Below, piece after piece: positions 1 to 7,377 of a DNA stretch of 12,319 nucleotides. The translations under genes and the position numbers were made by a program. The notes under the pieces were generated by a model. It was not told where the DNA came from, did not search any database, and saw only the letters and a program-made list of their open reading frames with translations. Each line of letters starts with the position of its first letter. Position 1 is the stretch's first letter. The stretch comes from Planctomyces sp. GTDB lineage: Bacteria > Planctomycetota > Planctomycetia > Planctomycetales > Planctomycetaceae. The DNA is taken from contig SYLK01000680.1 in assembly GCA_005809115.1 (NCBI GenBank), positions 1 to 12,319 on the forward strand, given 5' to 3'.

Positions 1-934
1 CGTCATCGAAGTCGGGTTCATCGAAAGCACCGCTGAACAGCGGGACCGGGTCGTGACATCCGGCGCACCATCGGGATGCTCTGACCGACTTGTCCCGCTT
101 CAGCGCCACGTCGCGAGTTTCGCGGACGCTGGCCAGATACATCGCATTGTTGAAGGAGCTGAAATGGTGAGCGCTGTGATACCAGCCGTCGTACGCGTCC
201 GCATGACATTTCAGGCAGTACTGGTCCATCTGCAGGACATCGGCGGAGATGAATTTTTCCGACGCCGTCTGCGCCAGTGACGGTCGAAAATACAGATTGC
301 CTTCCGCCGGACCGACCGTGTTCCAGTCGCGGGGATCGAGTGCATGGGGATAGACCATGGCTCCGGAGACCGCGGTCATCAGCGCCAGATACAACAGCCC
401 GGCCCGCCAGCGGATCCGGGGTCCGGCAAGGCGATGCAGCAGGTACATCCACAGAATGACGATCGGAGCCACGATGTGCAGCCAGTACACCAGTCGCCTG
501 AGTGATGGCTGCTTCAGCTCATACCGATCGACACCCGTCAGGAGGACCCCCGTCAGCAACAGCACCAGACAGGCGGCCAGCAGGCCGTAACCGACCTGGA
601 TCGCCCGCCGATTGCGCCTCCGCCGAGCCGTGAGGACGTGAATTGCGACGAAGACAGCAAACGGCACGCACAGCAGCAGCCCCAGTCCCAGATGGCCGAG
701 CATCATCCAGAGATAGAAGTAATTCTGGTAGCTGTAGTCATCACCCCGCTGGTGGCTGATCCACTCCAGCAGAGTCACTCCCGCGAGATAGCAGGAGTTG
801 ACTCCCAGAACCGCCGTGAGCACGAATACACAGACCATCAGCGCACGCAGCAGAGGTCCGACGGCCGGCTGATAGCGGCGCGGGGCCGGTTTCTCGGCAG
901 AACCAAATCCCGGCAGGTGATCGGCAATCGACAT
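1..934 (-). CDS. Membrane cytochrome, b-type-like helices plus c-type hemes (3' end outside window)
   Basis: The reading frame is open from ATG at 934 to the left edge (311 complete codons), so the C-terminus is missing. The start has an AGGGGAG ribosome site 4 bases upstream and lies 33 bases after the previous stop. Five hydrophobic helices are visible at about residues 28-56, 74-101, 114-135, 148-170 and 179-195. Helix 2 carries H81 and H99. Helix 4 carries H153 and H167, a 13-residue gap that matches the heme-ligand spacing of cytochrome b. Arginine clusters at 104-110 and 168-177 place those loops in the cytoplasm, so the C-terminal part is periplasmic. There, CLKCH (240-244) and CAGCH (290-294) are c-type heme sites, with extra histidines (H253, H256, H257) as possible axial ligands. 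Inference: a transmembrane electron-transfer protein passing electrons between quinone and periplasm, probably much longer than what is seen and with more hemes. The substrate is unknown. Confidence 0.88.
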   Translation of the reverse strand, partial: MSIADHLPGFGSAEKPAPRRYQPAVGPLLRALMVCVFVLTAVLGVNSCYLAGVTLLEWISHQRGDDYSYQNYFYLWMMLGHLGLGLLLCVPFAVFVAIHVLTARRRRNRRAIQVGYGLLAACLVLLLTGVLLTGVDRYELKQPSLRRLVYWLHIVAPIVILWMYLLHRLAGPRIRWRAGLLYLALMTAVSGAMVYPHALDPRDWNTVGPAEGNLYFRPSLAQTASEKFISADVLQMDQYCLKCHADAYDGWYHSAHHFSSFNNAMYLASVRETRDVALKRDKSVRASRWCAGCHDPVPLFSGAFDEPDFDD

Positions 935-967
935 GACGCTCCCCTGACTTCAGGGTTCCTCCTCAGG

Positions 968-1753
968 TCATTTGCCTGTCGAATCTGGCAATGTGGCGGC
1001 CCGCCACAAGGCGACGGACATGACCAGTCCCAGCATCTGCACAAACGCCAGCTTGTTCAGATTTCCCTCTGGAATCGGCAGATCGGTGCGGTACATGTTG
1101 AATGCCGTGGCCCCGACGAGTTCATAGAAGACGGCCGCCAGAACGCCGGCCGTGACGCCGCTGATCAGCAGCATTGGCAGGCTTCGCGGTCGGCGAGCCG
1201 CCAGAGCCACCAGCAGTCCGCTGAGCAGCCCCAGGGCAGCGAATCCGCCTGAGTGGATCATGACGGACCGCAAAATCGGATCATAAACCCTGTTGTTGGA
1301 ATCCAGCGCACCATTGGAATCCGTCTCGATCGCAACCTTGGACGATACCAGCCCGGCCAGGACTCCTCCGGCCGCCCCCAGGATCAGTCCCAGGACCAGT
1401 CCGCGCACGACTCCGCCGCCGGCGTATCCCGAAACGGCGCCCAGCGCGACACCAAGGCATACGCCCATGGCGCCGATTGAAAGGCACGCATTGTGCCAGT
1501 AATTGTCCCACCGCAGCTTGCGTTCCCAGGCCCAGGCAATCTCATCATGCGCATCGGCCCGAATCCGATTCTCCATCTCCGTCCCGATGGGCTGAGGCGG
1601 AAAGAAATTGTCCAGCCTGACGAGCAGATACCATGACAGGACTCCCATCAGGAGTGCCGCAGCCGTCAGCCCGATCAGGCTGACCGACCGGACCGTTCGC
1701 ACACCTGACGAAGCTGCCGCATCCAGGCCGACGGCTCCCGTAATTTCGCTCAT
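968..1753 (-). CDS. Six-helix integral membrane protein, function unknown
   Basis: A protein of 261 residues that I do not recognise. The chosen ATG at 1753 has GGGAGG 8 bases upstream; the frame runs further up to 1819, but that would overlap the preceding gene and has no better ribosome site. Hydrophobic segments lie at about 23-46, 88-110, 114-137, 163-186, 192-216 and 234-252. The second and third are very glycine-rich (GAVSGYAGGG near 105-114), resembling tightly packed channel or scaffold helices. A charged extramembrane segment (about 47-85) contains several Trp, Arg and Glu residues and may be periplasmic. No heme motif, catalytic motif or transporter signature is visible. It starts 4 bases after the FGE-fold lipoprotein gene and ends 33 bases before the cytochrome, so it is probably an operon partner, perhaps a membrane subunit or assembly factor of the cytochrome (inference). 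Confidence 0.8.
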   Translation of the reverse strand: MSEITGAVGLDAAASSGVRTVRSVSLIGLTAAALLMGVLSWYLLVRLDNFFPPQPIGTEMENRIRADAHDEIAWAWERKLRWDNYWHNACLSIGAMGVCLGVALGAVSGYAGGGVVRGLVLGLILGAAGGVLAGLVSSKVAIETDSNGALDSNNRVYDPILRSVMIHSGGFAALGLLSGLLVALAARRPRSLPMLLISGVTAGVLAAVFYELVGATAFNMYRTDLPIPEGNLNKLAFVQMLGLVMSVALWRAATLPDSTGK

Positions 1754-1757
1754 TGCA

Positions 1758-2948
1758 TCAACCTCCCGCATTCGGCGACACTGGAATCTCGCGAACCACA
1801 CGGAAACCGGTGATGGCATTTCGCTGCTGGGACTTCAGTCCCACACGATCGGCCGAGCGAGTAAACAGAATTAGACTCAGATAAGACCCGCCCCGCAACA
1901 CTCGGGAGCCCGCAGGATCCGGCTCCGCAGGGTCTCGGACCGACTTGCCGGCATAATCGGCGGCCTTCCACCGATCCTCGCACCACTCGAAGACGTTTCC
2001 GTGCATGTCATACAGTCCAAACGGATTCGGCGCAAAACTGCCTACCGGTGCCGTAAACGCATAGCCGTCGTCCCAGTCCATGGACCATTCGGCGAACGGA
2101 TATGCAAGTCTGAGTTGCTGATCGCTGACATTTCCGGCGCCAACCAATGTGTCTGTCCGATCACCTGTGCTCCATCGCGTGTTGGTGCCACCCCGACAGG
2201 CGTACTCCCATTCCTGCTCAGACGGCAAGCGATAAGTTGCTCGCTCTTCCCGACTGAGCCAGCTGCAGAATGCCTGGGCGTCGTTCCACGTGACATTGAC
2301 GACCGGATGATTTCCCGTCTGCTCGAACCCGGTTGCTCGCCATGAGCTGCGGGGATGCGGTTCCAGGCGTTGCTTCGTCGAATCGAATGCGTAACCACCC
2401 TCGCCTGACTGTTCGGCCTCCGTCGCGTACTTCACCGACACCACGAACTTTTCGAACTGTGACAGCGTTACCTCGTGAGCAGATATCAGAATGGGCCGCA
2501 TGATGGACACGGGATGCTGTGGCTTTTCGTCCGGCATCGCCAGTTCGTCACTGTCGGGAGACCCCATCTGGAATTCGCCCGCGGGGATTTCGATCATGAC
2601 CATCCCGACCGAATTCGTGATCTGCGGCAAGTTCAGCACGCTGACCGGCGCGGGTCGGCCAGCCGCGCCGTCGCCAGTTGGCTGCCGCGCTGCCTTCCCG
2701 TCAGAAACCGACGAGTCTGACAGGCCTGGAGCAGCGGCCGCAGGAGTCAGTCGATCTGTGGAACCGGACACAGCGGGCGATGTGGGGGTGCTGGTCTGAC
2801 TGCAGCCAATCAGGCCCGGGCACAGCCCGATCAGGATTGCTGCGGCCATTCGCGAACCGCTGGAGACCAACCGCAGGCTGGTTTGACGCACGGCCGGGTT
2901 CAGGGCGCACCGGAATTCTTTTCTGAATCCGGCGTTCTGCCGTTTCAT
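1758..2948 (-). CDS. FGE/sulfatase-modifying-factor-fold lipoprotein, catalytic cysteines absent
   Basis: A protein of 396 residues. A basic N-terminus leads to a hydrophobic stretch (34-48) ending in lipobox LIGC with Cys49, so it is probably a lipoprotein, followed by a Ser/Pro/Ala-rich linker (50-105). Residues 112-388 are an FGE-sulfatase domain, recognised by IPAGEFQMGS (121-130), NVTWNDAQAFCSWL (218-231), YRLPSEQEWEYACRGG (239-254), GLYDMHGNVFEWCED (311-325), RVLRGGSY (349-356) and the closing GFRVV (381-385). In true formylglycine-generating enzymes two copper-binding active-site cysteines follow the RGGSY motif. Here that stretch reads LSLILFTRSADR, with no cysteine, so sulfatase activation is unlikely. 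The fold may instead act as a binding or structural module. The ATG overlaps the TGA of the upstream gene (ATGA, 2945-2948), with GGAGAG upstream, which fixes the start and indicates coupling. The leader is long; ATG at residue 34 would be an unlikely alternative because it loses the charged n-region. Confidence 0.88.
   Translation of the reverse strand: MKRQNAGFRKEFRCALNPAVRQTSLRLVSSGSRMAAAILIGLCPGLIGCSQTSTPTSPAVSGSTDRLTPAAAAPGLSDSSVSDGKAARQPTGDGAAGRPAPVSVLNLPQITNSVGMVMIEIPAGEFQMGSPDSDELAMPDEKPQHPVSIMRPILISAHEVTLSQFEKFVVSVKYATEAEQSGEGGYAFDSTKQRLEPHPRSSWRATGFEQTGNHPVVNVTWNDAQAFCSWLSREERATYRLPSEQEWEYACRGGTNTRWSTGDRTDTLVGAGNVSDQQLRLAYPFAEWSMDWDDGYAFTAPVGSFAPNPFGLYDMHGNVFEWCEDRWKAADYAGKSVRDPAEPDPAGSRVLRGGSYLSLILFTRSADRVGLKSQQRNAITGFRVVREIPVSPNAGG
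1762..1767 (-). promoter_or_regulatory. Ribosome binding site inside the upstream gene
   Basis: GGGAGG on the minus strand, 8 bases before the ATG at 1753. It is embedded in the last sense codons (GCG GGA GGT) of the preceding FGE-fold gene, whose TGA is at 1760-1758. It decides the start of the membrane protein gene and implies translational coupling of the two. Confidence 0.75.
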
Positions 2949-5470
2949 TCCTGACTCTCCACAATCAGCAAGAGTGAGTTCAGCGAAATCGGAGCGCTCA
3001 CGATCTGGCGATGTCCGGACGGCCAGTTCACCTGCACTTCCTCAACTTCGGCAGTCTGTCCCAGCCCGAAGTACAGCGCCAGACTGCTTTGGGACAGGTA
3101 GCCGCTCTTTCCATCATACACCTGAGTCAGAGTCATGTCACGCAGCTTGACGCGCACGACAGCCCCGAGGCCCTGGCGACTGGATTTTGTTCCCTGCAGC
3201 CGGACTTTCAGGTAACTCAGATCCTGTTTCTGATCCGCCAGGCTGCTGACGAGTACGAGCGGTTCCGAATTGAAATCGTTGGTGACAATGTCCAGATCGC
3301 CGTCTTCGTCCAGATCGAAAATGACCGATGACCGTGAACCGAGGGCAGACCAGACCGGAATTGTCCCGCTGCGTCCTTTGCAGTCGAGGTGATTCCGGTC
3401 AGCGCCGTCACAGTCAACCTGGTACCAGGGGATTGCTGTCCGCCAGCCGCGGCGCGGTTCGACGCCCAGCACGAACTCCGCATCCAGCAGCCGTTTCCCG
3501 CCTTCATTCAGCAGGACCGAGTTGAAGCCGTACCGAAAGGGCATGTTCATACTTGACGCCACGAACACATCTTCGAATCCGTCCGCATTCAGGTCGCCCA
3601 CACTCAGGCCCCAGGGCCAGTAGTTTTCCGCGCCGATTTCATCGGAAATCTCGCTGAAACGGCCCATTCCCTCGTTGCGGAAAAAGGCATTTCCGAAAAT
3701 GCTCTGTCCCGCAGTCTGCAGAAACGATTCGGGGAACTTCATATCCGCCTTCAGTTTCTCCCGGTCCGGCGCGATCTGTTCACTCATGTCCGAATGCATG
3801 TCCGTGATATACAGATCCAGATCACCATCATTCTCCAGGTCGAAAGCCTTGATGCCCATGGATCCCCAGGGCGTTCGAGGAAACACTTCGCGGCTCCTGC
3901 GGACGAACGACTTGCCGCTCTGATTTTCGTAGTACTCGTCATTGCCCTCCATGTTGACGAGATACAGGTCCTGCCAGCCGTCCCCATTGAAGTCCACCGG
4001 CAGTGCGTCACCGCACCAGCTTTCATCCACCAGTCCGACTTCTTCCGTGACGTCTCGGAAGACATTGTTGCCGGTGTTCCGGAACAGCAGACTGCGTTCA
4101 GCGCGATCGGGCTTCAGATGACTGGCAAACGCATCCGTCACACTGCGGTAATAGAAGATCTCCCGCTGAGGTTCATCGCGGAGAGTCTCCATTGTCACCC
4201 GACGTTTTTCTTCCGTGGTGAAGCGGCCGACGTTGCACAGGAACAGGTCCAGCAGTCCGTCGCGATCGAAGTCAAAGAACACGGCGCCTGAGCTGTGACC
4301 GACGTAGTCGGTGCCGGACTGTCGCGAGATATCCCGAAACCGTCCGGTCCCGTCGTTTTCGAACAGGGCGTTTCCGCTGCGAGTAGTTGTCACATAGAGA
4401 TCCGCGTCACCGTCGTTGTCGATATCGGCAAAGGACGCCGTCACCCCGATCCGATCGGGCAGAGCCAGACCGGCTGGCGCAGTAACATCCTCAAATTCGC
4501 CGCCACCGCGATTTCGCCACAACTCGCTGCCACCGACCTGATTCACGAAATAGATGTCCTCGAGCCCATCCAGATCCACATCAGCGACCGCCACACCGTT
4601 CCCGTGATCATAGTGACCGGCAAGGTATGCTCTCCCGGCGTCGTCCACGATCTTGTTGCGAAAGCGAATCCCGCTCTCAATCCGCCGGTCCGCAAACTGA
4701 AAATCATGAAACACACGAAAACTCCCGGAGTTCTCACGCTGTGCCTTCTGGCGTTCCACCAGCCACTGGGGATCAAAGATCGCCGGCGGAACACCCTTGC
4801 GCTCAGAAAACAGCCCGTGCATGTCCTTCAGCATCAGGGGGATACTGTCCAGCGTCAGGTCGTAATGCTTCCCGCGAATCTGACCAGCTCCGTCGACCAG
4901 TACCAGCCGAGCCCTGATCAGCGCTTGTTCGACAAGTGCCGCGTCCCCCGTTGACTCCGCCGAATCCTGCTTCTCCGTACTGGCCGCACCGCCCGAAGGC
5001 TGGAACTCCTGCCGCCAGCGAGCCACCACCGACGGATCGACATCCACCATTGTCCACTCCTGCACCAGCGGCAGGGGGGGGCGCAGCTGGCCGGCCGGTA
5101 ATTCGGGACGAATTCCGACAAGGCGAATCTCGCGCAGCTGCGGATGCGTTCGCACAGCTTCAGCCATGGTGAAAAAGCTGGCCACCGCCGGCGACATCGC
5201 AATGTGCTCATCCATCAGGACGCCGATCCAGACAAACCCGGCCAGTTCCGCGCTGTGAAAAGCGGCACCATCCCGATGCCGGCCACCGAATTCGAATACT
5301 CGGCCCAGAACCGGCAGCGGTCCACCAGTGCTGCCTGCCGAGGATTTGCCGTCGCCTCCTGGACTGTACGCATTTCCAGACGATGGCGATGCGGCCGGAC
5401 GACAACCACCACAGGAGACGGCTGCGACAACAACAAGGACGACAATCACAAAACTGACGTGAATTTTCAT
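2945..5470 (-). CDS. SCO1-like domain fused to FG-GAP propeller and ASPIC/UnbV domain, lipoprotein
   Basis: The ATG start at 5470 gives 841 residues; an in-frame GTG at 5479 would add three, and neither has a strong ribosome site. A hydrophobic signal (5-18) ends in AVSC with Cys20, so it is probably a lipoprotein. Residues about 52-217 resemble a SCO1/SenC thioredoxin fold: a FEFGGRHRDG entry, a VWIGVLMDEH strand, and RLVLVDGAGQIRG (188-200). The copper CxxxC motif and the usual histidine are absent. Seven DxDxDGxxD-type calcium loops follow at 297-305, 349-357, 400-408, 493-501, 544-552, 626-634 and 719-727, as expected of a seven-bladed FG-GAP/VCBS propeller. The C-terminus (about 755-835) has the ASPIC/UnbV signature: QGLGAVVRV, GKSGYLSQSS and VNWPSG. 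The overall FG-GAP plus UnbV arrangement resembles CRTAC1-type proteins. It probably acts at the periplasmic or outer face as an adhesion or scaffold protein for its operon partners; no enzymatic residues are evident. Confidence 0.9.
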   Translation of the reverse strand: MKIHVSFVIVVLVVVAAVSCGGCRPAASPSSGNAYSPGGDGKSSAGSTGGPLPVLGRVFEFGGRHRDGAAFHSAELAGFVWIGVLMDEHIAMSPAVASFFTMAEAVRTHPQLREIRLVGIRPELPAGQLRPPLPLVQEWTMVDVDPSVVARWRQEFQPSGGAASTEKQDSAESTGDAALVEQALIRARLVLVDGAGQIRGKHYDLTLDSIPLMLKDMHGLFSERKGVPPAIFDPQWLVERQKAQRENSGSFRVFHDFQFADRRIESGIRFRNKIVDDAGRAYLAGHYDHGNGVAVADVDLDGLEDIYFVNQVGGSELWRNRGGGEFEDVTAPAGLALPDRIGVTASFADIDNDGDADLYVTTTRSGNALFENDGTGRFRDISRQSGTDYVGHSSGAVFFDFDRDGLLDLFLCNVGRFTTEEKRRVTMETLRDEPQREIFYYRSVTDAFASHLKPDRAERSLLFRNTGNNVFRDVTEEVGLVDESWCGDALPVDFNGDGWQDLYLVNMEGNDEYYENQSGKSFVRRSREVFPRTPWGSMGIKAFDLENDGDLDLYITDMHSDMSEQIAPDREKLKADMKFPESFLQTAGQSIFGNAFFRNEGMGRFSEISDEIGAENYWPWGLSVGDLNADGFEDVFVASSMNMPFRYGFNSVLLNEGGKRLLDAEFVLGVEPRRGWRTAIPWYQVDCDGADRNHLDCKGRSGTIPVWSALGSRSSVIFDLDEDGDLDIVTNDFNSEPLVLVSSLADQKQDLSYLKVRLQGTKSSRQGLGAVVRVKLRDMTLTQVYDGKSGYLSQSSLALYFGLGQTAEVEEVQVNWPSGHRQIVSAPISLNSLLLIVESQE

Positions 5471-5514
5471 GAAGATCACAGGTCGTCCGGAGTCGGCGCC
5501 TGCCCAAGGGGTTT

Positions 5515-7065
5515 TCAGTTGGATGCGCGACCTTCCAGTCCGCGAATTACCTCGGCCGCACGCAGCATCAGTGGCGAATCCGGGGTGGCTGAGCCCGGTA
5601 CGTGGTATGCCGCTGCCGCAAGCATGTTAGGTCGCCAGTGTGCACTGACCAGACCGGCATCCTCAAAAACTGCAACCGGATACTTGTAGTCGTGGGCGTC
5701 CGTTGCTTTTCGCGCGATGAATGCGCGTGCGGTGCTCTCCATCAGGTCAGACTGTTCATGCTGAATCGCGAAGGACATTGCCTTCCCCGCTGCTGCGACG
5801 GGATCACGTCCGATGTCGGCGAACACGGATTCCGCCGCCTGTGCGGCGTCTGCCGGAATTTCGAGCGCAGTCAGCCGCGTGATGCTGGTTTCGTTCAGAC
5901 CTGCCTCCTTCGCAGACATAAATGCCCGAAACTGACACAGCCAGCCCACAGCCTGCAGCGTCAGCAGAAGTCTGGTTTCCGGAGTCCCTGCGGTATCGAA
6001 TGCATACCGCAGGGCGCTGGCCGAAGTAACCGTGTGAATGCCGTAGATCCCCGGCTGCCGCATCATCAGTTCACCGCCGGCCAGATGCACAGCGTCCCAG
6101 ATATCCGCAGCACTGGTGTGCGACGTATCTCCCTGCAGTCCCGACAGGATATCCCGGCACACATCCGCCGCCGCACCGGAATGCATGGCGTCAACTATGT
6201 CCGCAGCAGCCTGCCGGTCGTGGCTGCCCGAAGTCCAGTCTGCCCGCAGCCGCGTCCCCCCGGACCGGACCAGTTCGGCGTTGGACAGGTAGCACTGGTT
6301 CTGAAAGCTGAATCCGTCCCGCTGCACATCCCTGCCAAAATCGAGCAGACCCAGGACCAGGGAGCGGAGTACGGGCTCGGCGTGCTGCCAACCGATGGTC
6401 TGCAGCGTCCGCCAGGCATTCGCGGTAAAGATGGCCTTGTGGCCGATGTTGCGAAAATCCCTCGCACCGTATTGCCACAGTTGATCCATGATCTCGAAGG
6501 CGCCACGTGTTCGCACCAGGCCCACGATGGCGCGATCCGCTCGCTCCTCGTCCCAGTCCTGCATCGCCGCGTGAAACTCGCTCCAGGCAGTACCGTCGGC
6601 GGGAATCCTGCCCCGGACCGGGGACAGCCGGAAATCTCCCTCATCGAGATCCTTCTCCTGTGACAGTTTAAAGTTGTCGAGTGCCCAGAAAAGCGGCAGC
6701 AGTCTGTCTGGCATGGGCAGATCCACGCTCATCTGATGTGCTGCCTGAATGACGAACACGCAGTGAAACTTGAATCCCGGAGGCTGGGGACTGACGTTGC
6801 GAATCCCGGCCAGAAACAGTGCCGCCACGAACCGGCGGTACGAGAGACCGCGCCGGAGCTGGTCGGCGACCATGTCGAAACACCGTTCCCGGGGAGTATC
6901 CTCAATCAGTCGCACGATCGGTTCGATGTCGGGCCGGAACTGTACCAGCTCCGGCATCAGCGGAGCGTCGCTGGCCGTGACCAGCGCGATGTCCGACACG
7001 CGTTGAGCCAGGACGAAGCCGCCCGCGACCCCCGTCCGCCTCAGGAACTGTCGTCGTGTTGCCAT
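5515..7065 (-). CDS. Tat-exported histidine-rich helical protein, function unknown
   Basis: A protein of 516 residues, first gene of the minus-strand cluster. ATG at 7065 is preceded by AAGGA 6 bases upstream. The N-terminus TRRQFLRR (3-10), followed by a short hydrophobic stretch (11-20), is a twin-arginine signal, so the protein is probably exported folded, possibly with a cofactor. The rest looks almost entirely alpha-helical. Histidines recur in spaced pairs: H101/H110, H209/H228, H327/H344 and H458/H476. Each sits in a helical, Ala/Leu-rich context such as IGHKAIF (207-213), IYGIHTV (340-346) and ALVSAHW-like segments. This spacing suggests metal or heme binding, but no CxxCH or other defined motif exists. 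I cannot name a family with certainty, although the sequence feels like a conserved planctomycete protein. The next gene starts 44 bases after the stop, so it is very likely in the same operon as the UnbV lipoprotein and cytochrome. Confidence 0.82.
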   Translation of the reverse strand: MATRRQFLRRTGVAGGFVLAQRVSDIALVTASDAPLMPELVQFRPDIEPIVRLIEDTPRERCFDMVADQLRRGLSYRRFVAALFLAGIRNVSPQPPGFKFHCVFVIQAAHQMSVDLPMPDRLLPLFWALDNFKLSQEKDLDEGDFRLSPVRGRIPADGTAWSEFHAAMQDWDEERADRAIVGLVRTRGAFEIMDQLWQYGARDFRNIGHKAIFTANAWRTLQTIGWQHAEPVLRSLVLGLLDFGRDVQRDGFSFQNQCYLSNAELVRSGGTRLRADWTSGSHDRQAAADIVDAMHSGAAADVCRDILSGLQGDTSHTSAADIWDAVHLAGGELMMRQPGIYGIHTVTSASALRYAFDTAGTPETRLLLTLQAVGWLCQFRAFMSAKEAGLNETSITRLTALEIPADAAQAAESVFADIGRDPVAAAGKAMSFAIQHEQSDLMESTARAFIARKATDAHDYKYPVAVFEDAGLVSAHWRPNMLAAAAYHVPGSATPDSPLMLRAAEVIRGLEGRASN

Positions 7066-7377
7066 TTTCTGTCCTTCCCGCCTTCAGGACCGCAAGCTGC
7101 GTTCAGACCAGACGAAAGCCGACTTTGCCCGCCGGAACCACCCGAGGAGGCAAGGTTTCGGAATATACCGCTCAGCCGGCAGATCGTGAAGTTGCGACAT
7201 GGCAGATTGCGAGCACATTCCGCAGGGCTGCGGATTCCCGGGACCGTGCCATCACACCGAAGGTGGCTCTGTGAAGGCGGCGATGGCGGGGTGCTGCGAG
7301 ACCGGTTCCACTCCCTGGTCTGACCGCATACAGTTCCCGCGTGGCCTGCTGTTTCCGTTACTCAGCAAAGTACGCCT
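7066..7377. other. Divergent intergenic region, 312 bases
   Basis: This is the only long non-coding stretch in the window, between the minus-strand cluster and the plus-strand MFS gene. It holds the AAGGA ribosome site of the minus gene (7072-7076), the candidate promoter at 7162-7190, a perfect 6-base inverted repeat CCGCAG-GG-CTGCGG (7220-7233) and an adjoining palindrome TCCCGGGA (7236-7243). Short open frames here have no ribosome site or recognisable protein. I could not find a convincing promoter for the MFS gene. The inverted repeats sit between the two starts and could be an operator shared by both directions, but this is conjecture. Confidence 0.5.
7162..7190 (-). promoter_or_regulatory. 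Candidate sigma70 promoter for the minus-strand cluster
   Basis: Read on the minus strand: TTCACG (7190-7185; 4 of 6 to TTGACA), a 17-base spacer, then TATATT (7167-7162; 5 of 6 to TATAAT). Transcription would begin near 7155, leaving a leader of about 90 bases before the ATG at 7065. It is the best match I found by eye in this intergenic region; no experimental support. Confidence 0.42.

Noticed and set aside
18..452. A 144-codon minus-strand open frame at the left edge
   Set aside because: It is out of frame with the cytochrome, whose frame shows helices and two CxxCH motifs in the same stretch.
638..1252. A 204-codon open frame on the plus strand rich in Gln, His and Arg
   Set aside because: Antisense to the cytochrome and membrane protein genes; the composition is typical of a reversed hydrophobic coding frame.
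1754..1819. Upstream extension of the six-helix membrane protein to a start at 1819
   Set aside because: It would overlap the FGE-fold gene by about 60 bases, while ATG at 1753 has an ideal GGGAGG at 8 bases.
3794..4954. Two consecutive plus-strand open frames (3794-4291 and 4295-4954)
   Set aside because: Both are mirror frames of the calcium-loop repeats of the FG-GAP lipoprotein; no start signal or domain.
5602..6663. A 353-codon open frame on the plus strand
   Set aside because: Antisense to the Tat-exported protein, low-complexity Arg/Pro/Gln-rich translation with no family resemblance.
7220..7243. Inverted repeat considered as a Rho-independent terminator
   Set aside because: The stem is short with a 2-base loop and there is no T-run on either strand; it lies between two divergent starts, where a terminator is not expected.
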